Both the position numbers and the translations under genes were made by a program. From NCBI GenBank assembly GCA_024642565.1, contig JAHEAV010000011.1, forward strand, positions 29,320 through 80,566: a DNA stretch of 51,247 bases, read 5' to 3'. Shown piece after piece: positions 7,926 to 16,133 of the stretch. The DNA is from Erythrobacter sp. GTDB lineage: Bacteria; Pseudomonadota; Alphaproteobacteria; Sphingomonadales; Sphingomonadaceae. Under the pieces are notes generated by a model. It made no database searches. It was not told the origin of the DNA and worked only from the letters and a program-made list of their open reading frames with translations. Position 1 is the stretch's first letter. Every line of letters starts with the position of its first letter.

Positions 7926-8429
7926 ATGAAAGCACATCTTGCAGCCGTGACTTTTGCCTTGACCAGCTTTGCCTGGGGGCTGTCTTCTAGTGCGTTGGCT
8001 CAGGTCACCCGTAGCGGGCCTGATGCGTCTCCTATCGCGGCCAGTGTGACCATTCCGCCAGGTGCGACCGTTGTTAATCTGAGCGGAGCCCTTGCGGCTG
8101 AGTCCGATTTGACGGCGCCGGAAGGCAGCCTGCAGCGTTACGGGGATACTGAAACGCAAACACGGTCTGTGCTCCAGCGGTTAGCAGCAGGCCTCATTGC
8201 TCAGGGGATGGGACCGGAAGACGTCGTCATGATGCGGGTCTATCTTGTGGCACCGCCGGGTTCCGATCGAATGGATTTCAGTGGGATGATGAAGGCTTAT
8301 AAAGAAATGTTCGGAACTCCCGAACAGCCTAACAAGCCGGCCCGAGTCACCGTGCAAGTGGCGGCATTGGTGGCTCCACAGTTTCTGGTCGAAATAGAAG
8401 TTCAGGCAGCCAAGGTTTTTGACGAGTGA
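7926..8429 (+). CDS. Exported RidA/YjgF/UK114 family protein
   Basis: RidA proteins hydrolyse reactive enamines and imines to carbonyl compounds and ammonia. This 167-residue member is about 40 residues longer than cytoplasmic RidA because it begins with a Sec signal peptide (MKAHLAAVTFALTSFAWGLSSSALAQ), so it should act in the periplasm. The conserved PNKPARVTVQVAAL keeps the arginine (R140) that binds the substrate carboxylate in active RidA, and LVEIEVQA keeps the glutamate (E156). Its TGA overlaps the GTG start of the amine oxidase (GTGA, 8426-8429), pointing to translational coupling and a shared pathway. The substrate is unknown. Confidence 0.85.
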   Translation: MKAHLAAVTFALTSFAWGLSSSALAQVTRSGPDASPIAASVTIPPGATVVNLSGALAAESDLTAPEGSLQRYGDTETQTRSVLQRLAAGLIAQGMGPEDVVMMRVYLVAPPGSDRMDFSGMMKAYKEMFGTPEQPNKPARVTVQVAALVAPQFLVEIEVQAAKVFDE

Positions 8430-9973
8430 CGTCCCGCCGGGCGTTTCTCCAGGCCATGGGAAAAGCTGGAGGGTATAGCGCGGTCTATTTGTCGATGCAG
8501 GCGCTGGGGATGCTCTCCATTCCGCGTGCCTTTGCAGGTGTGCCAGCATTGCCGGCCGGATCGGGCAAAGGGAAGTCTGTTGTGATTTTGGGCGCCGGTA
8601 TCGCTGGTTTGACCGCAGGATACGAACTCCTGAAGGCGGGTTATTCCATAACGATCCTCGAGGCGCGCAACCGGATCGGAGGCCGGGTTTGGACGGTACG
8701 CGGCGGTGATCGCATTATCCAGGAAGGGCGTGAAGACCAGGTCTGTCAGTTCGACACTGGCCTTTACATGAATGCAGGAGCGGCCCGCCTGCCGACCGAG
8801 CATCATGGTATCTTCCATTATGCCCGCGAATTGAATGTACCACTTGAAGTGATGGTTAACGTCAATCGCTCCGCGGCGGTGGATTCGAACAAGGAAATCA
8901 TTTCCCAGCGGCAAGCAGTCAACGACACCCGCGGTTATATTGGCGAATTGCTTACCAAGTCGATAGATCGCGGCGCGCTGGATGGTGAACTAACGGCAAC
9001 GGATAAGGAGAGGTTGCGAGCCTACCTTACCGATTGGGGGGCACTGTCAAAAAGTGGCACCTACGAGGGATCGGATCGTTCGGGTTATCGCCAATCTCCG
9101 GGGGGGTACGGAAATCCGGGTGAAAAATTGTCTCCGTTAAGTCTCGAACAACTCATGGCCCACGGTTCATGGGGGGAACCCGCGCTGTTCGAAGAGATTT
9201 TTGACCAGCAGGCTCCGATGTTTCAGCCTGTCGGCGGCATGGACCGTATTGCCTATGCAATTTATGCCAAGGTCAAGCCGCATGTTCGGCTGAACAAGAC
9301 CGTTTCGGGAGTGGCCAGCTCGGATCACGGTGTGACCATCACACTGGATAAGGCTGCACCAATAACTGCGGATTATTGCCTGTGCACGTTGCCAGCAAAC
9401 TACGTGGCAAAGCTGAAACATGACTTCAGCGCTGCAAAGACCGCCTCGCTAGCCAACGCTTACTACGCACCTTCGGCCAAGGTCGCCTGGGAGTCGCCGC
9501 GCTTTTGGGAGCAAGAAGGTGTCTTTGGGGGGCTATCATGGACGGACGAACCGAATACTTTGGTTTGGTATCCAAGCGGAGGTTGGGGCAGCAGCAAAGG
9601 CATCCTGATGGGCGCCTATTCCTTTGGCCAACGGCCAAATTCCAAGGCCTTCACCCACATGCCCCACGCTGAACGTTTCGCAATTTCGCGCGACGTCATT
9701 GAACGCATTCATCCAGGGATGTCCAAACTGCTCGGCAAACCGGTCACTGTGGCCTGGAATGAAACACCCTTCAGTGGCGGTGTGGGATGTGCCTGGACTG
9801 AAGATCAGCGCAAGACAGATTATCTGGAGCTGTGCAAGCCGGAAGGCCGGGTCTTTTTTGCCGGAGAGCATCTGAGCTATGTCCCATTCTGGCAGGAAGG
9901 CGCGATCCTGTCGGGTTACGAAGCTATCAAGCTGTTGCGCGAAAGAGCCGCGTCCGATCGCGTTACGGCCTAA
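8426..9973 (+). CDS. Tat-exported flavin amine oxidase
   Basis: This is a 515-residue FAD-dependent oxidoreductase of the flavin monoamine/L-amino-acid oxidase family, which oxidises amines to imines with release of hydrogen peroxide. The N-terminus SRRAFLQ, followed by a hydrophobic stretch ending RAFA, is a twin-arginine signal, so the folded flavoprotein should reach the periplasm. GAGIAGLTAGYELLKAGYSITILEARNRIGGRVWT (from about residue 56) is the dinucleotide fold plus the GGR motif. GRVFFAGEHLSYVPFWQEGAILSGYEAIKLL near the end is the C-terminal FAD-binding motif; there is no cysteine for a covalent flavin. It starts at GTG 8426, overlapping ridA by four bases. Amine or amino acid substrate not deducible. 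Confidence 0.85.
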   Translation: MTSRRAFLQAMGKAGGYSAVYLSMQALGMLSIPRAFAGVPALPAGSGKGKSVVILGAGIAGLTAGYELLKAGYSITILEARNRIGGRVWTVRGGDRIIQEGREDQVCQFDTGLYMNAGAARLPTEHHGIFHYARELNVPLEVMVNVNRSAAVDSNKEIISQRQAVNDTRGYIGELLTKSIDRGALDGELTATDKERLRAYLTDWGALSKSGTYEGSDRSGYRQSPGGYGNPGEKLSPLSLEQLMAHGSWGEPALFEEIFDQQAPMFQPVGGMDRIAYAIYAKVKPHVRLNKTVSGVASSDHGVTITLDKAAPITADYCLCTLPANYVAKLKHDFSAAKTASLANAYYAPSAKVAWESPRFWEQEGVFGGLSWTDEPNTLVWYPSGGWGSSKGILMGAYSFGQRPNSKAFTHMPHAERFAISRDVIERIHPGMSKLLGKPVTVAWNETPFSGGVGCAWTEDQRKTDYLELCKPEGRVFFAGEHLSYVPFWQEGAILSGYEAIKLLRERAASDRVTA

Positions 9974-10196
9974 TGGTCGATTAAGAGGCGATCTCGGCCG
10001 CTAATAAGAATTCGCGATCATTTGGGTGCCGGGATTTGAAGGAATGCCAGGCAATTTGCAGTTACTGGCTCACCGGAGGTTCAAACTCCTTACAAGCAGT
10101 GCGCTACATTGCTTATTTATTCCAAAAATGCTTTCTACGTTGTCAGGACCGAGTCCAGTTCGTGCGAAGTTTTTCGTTCATCGTTGTATCGGTCCC

Positions 10197-10214
10197 GCAG
10201 GCCTTTTGGCCTGC
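10197..10214 (+). terminator. GC-rich hairpin before the small secreted-protein gene
   Basis: GCAGGCC (10197-10203) and GGCCTGC (10208-10214) form a perfect 7-bp stem with a TTTT loop, 36 bases before the next start codon. No T-run follows. It could end the ridA-oxidase transcript 224 bases after its stop codon, or be a leader structure of the next gene. The rest of the 276-base gap (9974-10249) holds nothing I recognise. Confidence 0.35.
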
Positions 10215-10249
10215 TCCGTAGCCGGGTCGCTACAAACTGAGGAAATCTC

Positions 10250-10708
10250 ATGAAAAAACTCATAGGCATTGGCCTTGCAATGGCCCTATCCACTCCTGCT
10301 GCAGCACAACTTGTGCCGTACCAAGACTATACGGTGAGCGACAGCGTTTCGAATGTTTCGACCATCAAAGTCAAAGAAAACATGGTCGAAGATTACCTGG
10401 CGGGAATTCGAAGCACCTGGGTCGCCAGCAATGCCGTTGCAAAGCAACTGGGGCACATGCTGGATTACCACGTTTACGTAAGCGACCTTCCCAACAGCGG
10501 CGAATTCAATGTGATACTCGTGGCAACTTTCGCGAACACGAGCGATCTTGCCCCGAATAAGGCCCGCTACGAAGCCTTCATGAAAGCCTGGGGCACTGCA
10601 AACGAGGCCAATAACCGTACGACGACGACGACGGTCTATCCCAACTTGCGCAGCATTACCGGTGAGTATCTGATGCGCGAAATTACGTTTCTTCCCGCCA
10701 AGAAATAG
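10250..10708 (+). CDS. Small secreted protein of unknown function
   Basis: I do not recognise a named family. The 152-residue product starts with a clean Sec signal peptide (MKKLIGIGLAMALSTPAAAQ), leaving a mature periplasmic or secreted protein of about 132 residues. It has no cysteine or lipobox and no membrane segment. IKVKENMVEDYLAGIRSTWVASNAVAKQLGHMLDYHVYVS, followed by FNVILVATFAN, has the helix-strand rhythm of ferredoxin-like/dimeric alpha-beta barrel domains, but this is only a resemblance. GAGGAA (10239-10244) is a good ribosome binding site. It has hairpins on both sides, so it may be its own unit, although it follows the exported RidA/oxidase pair on the same strand. Confidence 0.75.
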   Translation: MKKLIGIGLAMALSTPAAAQLVPYQDYTVSDSVSNVSTIKVKENMVEDYLAGIRSTWVASNAVAKQLGHMLDYHVYVSDLPNSGEFNVILVATFANTSDLAPNKARYEAFMKAWGTANEANNRTTTTTVYPNLRSITGEYLMREITFLPAKK

Positions 10709-10728
10709 ACTGTAAAACAAGTGAAACA

Positions 10729-10761
10729 GAGGGTTGCGATGGCCTTTGCCGCGCAGCCCTC
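10729..10761 (+). terminator. Rho-independent-like terminator
   Basis: GAGGGTTGCG (10729-10738) pairs with CGCAGCCCTC (10752-10761) with one G-T wobble, and GGC/GCC pair again inside around a CTTT loop, giving about 13 paired positions. It starts 21 bases after the secreted-protein stop and is followed by CCTTAAT rather than a full T-run. It lies between convergent genes and may serve both. Confidence 0.55.
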
Positions 10762-10823
10762 GGCCACCTTAATATCCACTCGAGAATGATGGCTGGCGAC
10801 CGGATCACTCGCAAGTTGACCGG

Positions 10824-12008
10824 TTAAGCGCCCTGTTTGCGACTCAATTCCCGCATTGCGTCGTCCAGACCATCAAGCGTGAGTGGGTACATCCGGTCAT
10901 TCACAAGCTGCTTGAGCATTTTGGTCGATTGGGAATAGCCCCATTGCGCTTCCGGAACGGGGTTCAACCAGACGGTGGCAGGATAGGTGTTGGTGACGCG
11001 CTGCATCCACATCGCGCCCGCTTCTTCGTTCATATGCTCGACGCTGCCGCCCTGATGGGTGATTTCATAAGGGCTCATCGCCGCATCGCCGACAAAGACG
11101 ATCTTATAGTCATGACCATATTTGTGCAGGATATCCCAGGTTTTGGTCCGTTCGGCCCAGCGGCGGCGATTGTCCTTCCAAACGCCTTCGTAGAGGCAGT
11201 TATGAAAGTAGAAAAACTCCAAGTTTTTGAACTCGCTATTGGCGGCACTGAATAATTCTTCGACCACTTTGATGAACGGATCCATCGAACCACCAACATC
11301 AAGGAATAGCAGCAGCTTGACCGCGTTGTGCCGTTCTGGCCGCATGTGAATGTCGAGCCAGCCCTGCTTCGCAGTGCCTTCGATTGTGGCATCCAGATCA
11401 AGCTCATCGGCCGATCCTTCACGGGCAAACCGCCGCAACCGGCGCAGCGCCATTTTGATGTTTCGCGTACCCAGTTCGCGGGTGTTGTCCAAATTTTTGA
11501 AGTCGCGCTTTTCCCATACTTTGATCGCACGCTTGTGCTTGCTTTCGCCGCCGATACGCACGCCTTCGGGGTTAAAGCCCGAATTGCCAAACGGGCTCGT
11601 GCCGCCGGTACCGACCCATTTGTTACCGCCCTGGTGCCGCTTTTCCTGTTCTTCAAGCCGCTTCTTCAGCGTCTCCATGATCTCGTCCCAGTCACCCAGT
11701 GACTTGATTGCCTCCATTTCTTCAGGGCTGAGGAACTTTTCGGCCACGGCTTTCAGCCAATCTTCGGGAATTTCCACAGGGTTCTGGCCGTAATCACTCA
11801 TGATCCCCTTGAAGACCTTGTTGAAAACCTGATCGAACCGGTCGAGCAGCCCTTCATCTTTCACGAATGTGGCACGGCTGAGGTAATAGAACGCTTCTGG
11901 GGTCTGTTCGATCACATCACGGTCGAGCGCCTCCAGCAAGGTAAGATGCTCCTTAAAAGAAGCGGATATGCCTGCAGCGCGCAGCTCGTCTACAAAATCG
12001 AAAAACAT
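10824..12008 (-). CDS. CoxE-like VWA domain protein (MoxR partner)
   Basis: The 394-residue protein belongs to the VWA-containing CoxE-like family that works with MoxR AAA+ ATPases, thought to act as chaperones for metal-centre insertion or complex assembly. The N-terminal half is helical and charged (LKKRLEEQEKRH), then a glycine-rich linker, then the VWA domain. Its metal-site motif reads LLLFLDVGGSMDPF, so the usual DxSxS has glycine at the first serine position, as I recall for this subfamily. FVGDAAMSPYEI and WLNPVPEAQWGYSQS are further conserved segments. The matching MoxR gene is on the same strand but about 3.1 kb upstream (15148-16011), separated by other genes. Confidence 0.85.
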   Translation of the reverse strand: MFFDFVDELRAAGISASFKEHLTLLEALDRDVIEQTPEAFYYLSRATFVKDEGLLDRFDQVFNKVFKGIMSDYGQNPVEIPEDWLKAVAEKFLSPEEMEAIKSLGDWDEIMETLKKRLEEQEKRHQGGNKWVGTGGTSPFGNSGFNPEGVRIGGESKHKRAIKVWEKRDFKNLDNTRELGTRNIKMALRRLRRFAREGSADELDLDATIEGTAKQGWLDIHMRPERHNAVKLLLFLDVGGSMDPFIKVVEELFSAANSEFKNLEFFYFHNCLYEGVWKDNRRRWAERTKTWDILHKYGHDYKIVFVGDAAMSPYEITHQGGSVEHMNEEAGAMWMQRVTNTYPATVWLNPVPEAQWGYSQSTKMLKQLVNDRMYPLTLDGLDDAMRELSRKQGA

Positions 12009-12017
12009 GGCTTTGTC

Positions 12018-12977
12018 TTAAACCGTCACTGTGCTTTGCGCCAGTGCCTGAGATACCTTTGGCCGATGAACGGAAGCGACGAGCACGAAGGAAATATACA
12101 TCAGCAGATACCAAGCGCCGAGCTTGCTGATCGAGACCATATGCCATTCACCTTCTTGACCGGGATAGGACCAAGCCCTGGCAAAGGTTCCAATGTTTTC
12201 GGCAAACCAGATGAATAGTGCAACCAGTAGCCAACCCACCAGTAACGGCATCCAGCGTTCACTTCGCCAGACGGTGAAATGGACCCGGCACCGCAGAAAC
12301 AACAGCACCATTCCTGCGAAAAGAGCGTTGCGAATATCCGGTCCGAAGTGATGGGTAAAGAAATTCACATAGACCAGCACGGCCAAGGCATAGGTCAGCC
12401 AGGGGCGCGGATATTTTGTGAAACGGAAATCAAAGATGCGCCAGACACGCGCCAGATAACTCCCTACCGCCGCATACATGAAGCCGGAGAACAGCGGCAC
12501 TTCGCCTATCCGGATAAAACTGGGCTCAGGATAGACCCATGATCCGGCAAATGTCTTGAACAGTTCCATGATTGTTCCGACCACATGGAAGACAAGTATG
12601 ATCTTCGCTTCATCCAGGGTTTCAAGCCGGAAGCAAAGCATGGCCATCTGTATGGCCAAGGCTGCCAGGGTCAGAAAATCGTAACGAGGCAATGCTGCGT
12701 CTGCGGGATAAAGCAGGTGGGTTGCCAACAGCAGGCCCAGCATCAACGCTCCGAAAAGGCAGGCCCATGCCTGTTTGAAACCAAACAGGAAGAATTCATA
12801 AAGCCAGGCAAGCCAGCCCGGTGGTGGTTCGAAATTTTCCAGGCGCCGGCGGATCGACGCAAACCGTGTTTGGGAAACCTCTGGGTCTTTGAATGATGGC
12901 GCGGGGGCGTTTGTTTTGCCTGGCAAACCTGTCTCCCAAATAAGTTTTTCGCCCAACTTTAACGTTGCAATAACCAT
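12018..12977 (-). CDS. DUF817 family integral membrane protein
   Basis: This membrane protein of 319 residues resembles the DUF817 family, which has no established function. After a polar N-terminal segment of about 50 residues there are roughly seven to eight hydrophobic helices (ACLFGALMLGLLLATHLL, LTLAALAIQMAMLCF, ALFAGMVLLFLR, LVGWLLVALFIWFA, WYLLMYISFVLVASV). Conserved-looking charged and aromatic residues sit at membrane edges (GSWVYPEPSFIRIGEVPLFSGFMYAAVGSY), suggesting a catalytic or transport role rather than a simple anchor. I start it at ATG 12977; a GTG 10 codons upstream would overlap the leader of the divergent chemotaxis gene. It lies nine bases ahead of the VWA gene on the same strand. 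Confidence 0.7.
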   Translation of the reverse strand: MVIATLKLGEKLIWETGLPGKTNAPAPSFKDPEVSQTRFASIRRRLENFEPPPGWLAWLYEFFLFGFKQAWACLFGALMLGLLLATHLLYPADAALPRYDFLTLAALAIQMAMLCFRLETLDEAKIILVFHVVGTIMELFKTFAGSWVYPEPSFIRIGEVPLFSGFMYAAVGSYLARVWRIFDFRFTKYPRPWLTYALAVLVYVNFFTHHFGPDIRNALFAGMVLLFLRCRVHFTVWRSERWMPLLVGWLLVALFIWFAENIGTFARAWSYPGQEGEWHMVSISKLGAWYLLMYISFVLVASVHRPKVSQALAQSTVTV

Positions 12978-13021
12978 GAAGAGCTTAGTTGTGCAATACA
13001 GGTTCACAGGGCAAGATTTTC

Positions 13022-14422
13022 ATGAAGCACGAAAATATCCAGGACGCAGCGCGAGCGTCTATCGACCTCATTCCAGAGCGCTGCGGGGAAGTGACAGTTG
13101 GCTGCGCGAGTGCAGCGGGCATTGTGCAATCCGTAATCAAGTCCTCGGAGAAACTCAGGGCCGAACATGGCGCCTTGCAGGGCACTGTTGCTGAACTTGA
13201 AGCCGATCAACGCAAAGTGGCCGAAGCCAGCGATGAAGCGAGGCTGTTGTCCGAACGCGCTATCGAACGCCTGGGGCAGGGTACCGAACTAATCCAATCC
13301 TCACTCGGGCGAATTTCGGATTTGCTCGATCTGGTCGACACTTTGTCTCAGCATGTGACCGGCTTTGCCGCGGCCATGGAACAAGTGCGTCGCTGTTCGC
13401 AGGACATTGATCAGATAGCCGAAACCACAAATATCCTCGCTCTGAACGCCACCATCGAAGCCATGCGGGCCGGCGATGCTGGTCGCACCTTTGCGGTCGT
13501 TGCCAATGAAGTTAAGGGGTTGGCCAACAACACCCGCAAGGCGACAGAGGAAATAGGCCGAACCATTGATGCGCTAGGCGGTGAAGCAGGGCGAGTCATT
13601 GCGCAGATCGAATCCGGCGCAGAGGCAAGCCGAGAAGCCAAAAGCTCAGTCACTGAAATCGAGCAAACGATCAACGGTGTCGCCGATTTGGTGGAAGAAG
13701 TGGACCGCCAAAATGATCAGATTGCTCGATCTACTGGTACGATAAGTGGCCATGTTCACCGGGTTCAAGATGTACTTGAAAGTTTCGATGCCGCTGCGCT
13801 TGAAAATGAAAGCAAGCTCGAAACGGCGCATCGTGAGATGAGCGAACTCGAGCTCACCGCCAGCGGCATGTTCGACGCGATAGTCAAGGCAGGGCTGTCT
13901 CCCAAAGACAGCTTGATTGTAGAGCGCGCACAGACAGTGGCCCGCGAAATGATGTACCGGGCAGAATCCGCTTTGACAGAGGGAAATCTTCGGATTGAGG
14001 CGTTGTTTGACCATGATTACCAGCGGATCCCCGGGACCAATCCAGAGCGCTTCCGTACCTCGTTTACCGAATGGGCCGACGCGAACTGGCGCCCGATCCT
14101 TGATCGCATTTCTGCGGAAGGAGCACCGGTAATGATGTGTTCACAAGCAGACATGAACGGTTTCCTGCCGACCCATGTGTCGGACCGATCAAGAGCACCG
14201 AACGGCGATCTTGCGCATGACACGAAATATTGCCGCAACGGCCGCATTCTGTTCGATGCGCTTGATCAGAAAGCCAAACGCAGCAACGCGCCCTATATGA
14301 TGGCGGTCTATCGCCAGGAAGGCGATGGAAAGAATTATGTGGTGGTGCGCAACGTTTACGTGCCGCTGGTCATTAACGGACGCAGATGGGGCGATTTCGA
14401 ACTGGCCTACAGCTTTGACTAG
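13022..14422 (+). CDS. Soluble methyl-accepting chemotaxis-type receptor
   Basis: The 466-residue protein has no signal peptide or membrane helix, so it is a cytoplasmic receptor. A coiled coil from about residue 40 leads to the signalling tip IDQIAETTNILALNATIEAMRAGDAGRTFAVVANEVKGLANNTRKATEEI, which contacts CheW/CheA. The coil then returns and is followed by a C-terminal globular region (about 300-466) with ADMNGFLPTHVSDRSRAPNGDLAHDTKYCRNGRILFD and NVYVPLVINGRRWGDFELAYSFD. A similar C-terminal pattern occurs in other soluble receptors and probably senses something, but I cannot name the ligand. No che or flagellar gene is nearby. ATG 13022 is chosen over an upstream in-frame ATG at 12989. 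Confidence 0.88.
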   Translation: MKHENIQDAARASIDLIPERCGEVTVGCASAAGIVQSVIKSSEKLRAEHGALQGTVAELEADQRKVAEASDEARLLSERAIERLGQGTELIQSSLGRISDLLDLVDTLSQHVTGFAAAMEQVRRCSQDIDQIAETTNILALNATIEAMRAGDAGRTFAVVANEVKGLANNTRKATEEIGRTIDALGGEAGRVIAQIESGAEASREAKSSVTEIEQTINGVADLVEEVDRQNDQIARSTGTISGHVHRVQDVLESFDAAALENESKLETAHREMSELELTASGMFDAIVKAGLSPKDSLIVERAQTVAREMMYRAESALTEGNLRIEALFDHDYQRIPGTNPERFRTSFTEWADANWRPILDRISAEGAPVMMCSQADMNGFLPTHVSDRSRAPNGDLAHDTKYCRNGRILFDALDQKAKRSNAPYMMAVYRQEGDGKNYVVVRNVYVPLVINGRRWGDFELAYSFD

Positions 14423-14428
14423 TCGCGC

Positions 14429-15130
14429 CTATCGTGCCTGAACTTTCCGCTGTTCACGGTACCAGCGGGTTCCGGCATGAAGTGCCATGGCAAGCCATCC
14501 CAGACCTATCATGGCGGTTGTGTTAGGAGCGAGGCCAAACGGATCGAGCAGGCCGGGGACAAATAGTAGCGGCGCTGGCACGCAAAGCAGGGCCAGCACA
14601 TACCGCCGCATGACCACGAAAGCCCATGCCGCACCACCGCAGCTCACTGCGAGCAAGCCAAATTTCAGCCAGACCGGAAAAGGCAGCACCGCCATTTCGC
14701 CAAGCGCGTCCGCGCCTGCCACAAAATTATTTACCATGCGGAACATAATCGCGTTTTCGGCCGCATCCGACAGCGCGGCAACCACACCCGCCCAGCCAAA
14801 CAGGCGCCATACTGGCGCGCCAAGTTCACGCGCCACGCCTGCGAAGAAGCTCAGCGTCAATAGGCCATAACCAAGCATCAGAAGGTAATCGAGCGCGTTT
14901 CCGATGGTCATCCCATCAATCCGGGCGGCGCGCAGCGGATCGGTTGGTTCACCAAAGACGTTGACCAGATGCGCTGGATTGCTGGCAAATTCCAACAACA
15001 GAACCGGGCGGATAGAACTACCTTCGAGCGGGATCGCCAGCTCGGACGGAAAAAAACCGCGCATCACCAGCAATGCGCCTATCGAGAGCCCGAAGAACAA
15101 TAGGGTCAAGCGATGATCGCCTAGTTTCAT
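14429..15130 (-). CDS. Integral membrane protein of unknown function
   Basis: No family is recognised. The 233-residue protein has about six hydrophobic segments: LTLLFFGLSIGALLVM at the start, then ALDYLLMLGYGLLTLSFFAGVA, LFGWAGVVAALSDAAENAIMF, WLKFGLLAVSCGGAAWAFVVM, YVLALLCVPAPLLFVPGLL and TTAMIGLGWLAMALHAG. An acidic run in the third helix (SDAAENA) is noticeable. Its start lies 17 bases after the end of moxR on the same strand, so the two are probably co-transcribed. Its 3' end stops six bases from the convergent receptor gene. Confidence 0.7.
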   Translation of the reverse strand: MKLGDHRLTLLFFGLSIGALLVMRGFFPSELAIPLEGSSIRPVLLLEFASNPAHLVNVFGEPTDPLRAARIDGMTIGNALDYLLMLGYGLLTLSFFAGVARELGAPVWRLFGWAGVVAALSDAAENAIMFRMVNNFVAGADALGEMAVLPFPVWLKFGLLAVSCGGAAWAFVVMRRYVLALLCVPAPLLFVPGLLDPFGLAPNTTAMIGLGWLAMALHAGTRWYREQRKVQAR

Positions 15131-15147
15131 CGAAGGCTGCCTGCGCC

Positions 15148-16011
15148 TCAGTTAGGATTGCGGCGTGCCATAAAGGCCAGACGTTCAAACAGCATAACAT
15201 CCTGCTCGTTCTTCAGCAGCGCACCATGCATTGGCGGGATCGCTTTGGTCGGGTCGCGGTCCTGAAGTACTTCGAGCGGCATATCTTCGTTCAAAAGCAA
15301 TTTGAGCCAATCGAGCAATTCGGATGTACTCGGTTTTTTCTTCAGCCCCGGCACCTCACGAATTTCGTAAAAGATGTCCATCGCCTTCGACACGAGCACT
15401 TTCTGGATATCAGGGAAATGCACATCGATAATTTCCCGCATCGTGTCGCGGTCGGGAAACTTGATGTAGTGGAAGAAGCACCGCCGCAGGAACGCGTCGG
15501 GCAATTCCTTCTCATTGTTCGAGGTGATGATCATCACCGGGCGTTCTTTCGCCTCGATCCGTTGCTTTGTTTCGTAAACATCGAAGCTCATTCGGTCGAG
15601 TTCCTGCAGCAAGTCGTTAGGAAACTCGATATCGGCCTTGTCGATTTCGTCGATCAGCAACACCGGCAACTCGGGGCTGGTAAAGGCCTCCCACAGTTTG
15701 CCCTTCTTGATGTAGTTGGAAATGTCGTGGACGCGTTCTTCACCCAGCTGGCCGTCGCGCAAGCGGGCGACCGCATCATATTCGTAAAGACCTTGCTGCG
15801 CCTTGGTCGTGCTCTTGATGTTCCACTCGATAAGGGGGGCACCCATTGCCTTTGCCACTTCATGCGCAAGCACTGTCTTGCCGGTGCCAGGCTCGCCTTT
15901 GACGAGCAGGGGGCGCCGAAGCGTAACCGCTGCGTTGACCGCAACTTTGAGGTCTTCGGTTGCGATATAGGATTGGGTGCCTTCAAAACGCCCGGCGCTC
16001 ATTTCTGTCAT
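15148..16011 (-). CDS. MoxR-type AAA+ ATPase
   Basis: MoxR ATPases are chaperone-like AAA+ proteins paired with VWA-domain proteins. The 287 residues contain Walker A (GEPGTGKT, about residues 39-46), Walker B (LPVLLIDEIDKAD), sensor 1 (MIITSNNEKELPDAFLRRC) and the typical C-terminal helical lid. I start at ATG 16011 because AGGA sits seven bases upstream; the frame continues ten codons further but without support. The VWA partner is at 10824-12008. Between the two lie a DUF817 protein, a receptor on the other strand and a membrane protein, so the usual adjacent pair has been split. The target complex is not indicated by neighbours. Confidence 0.9.
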   Translation of the reverse strand: MTEMSAGRFEGTQSYIATEDLKVAVNAAVTLRRPLLVKGEPGTGKTVLAHEVAKAMGAPLIEWNIKSTTKAQQGLYEYDAVARLRDGQLGEERVHDISNYIKKGKLWEAFTSPELPVLLIDEIDKADIEFPNDLLQELDRMSFDVYETKQRIEAKERPVMIITSNNEKELPDAFLRRCFFHYIKFPDRDTMREIIDVHFPDIQKVLVSKAMDIFYEIREVPGLKKKPSTSELLDWLKLLLNEDMPLEVLQDRDPTKAIPPMHGALLKNEQDVMLFERLAFMARRNPN

Positions 16012-16133
16012 CGGTTTTCCTGTGCAACTTGATTTGGGCACGCGTTAATCTGCGCTGCGCCGCAGGGCAAGAGGGCGATCGACTTGATCAACCCGCTTTC
16101 CCTTGCTGGCGAAGATAGCCGGTTAACCTCAAC

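Noticed and set aside
10075-10089. GGAGGTTCAAACTCC resembles the T-arm of a tRNA.
   Set aside because: The stem does not pair in the tRNA register, and no D-arm, anticodon arm, acceptor stem or CCA is found around it.
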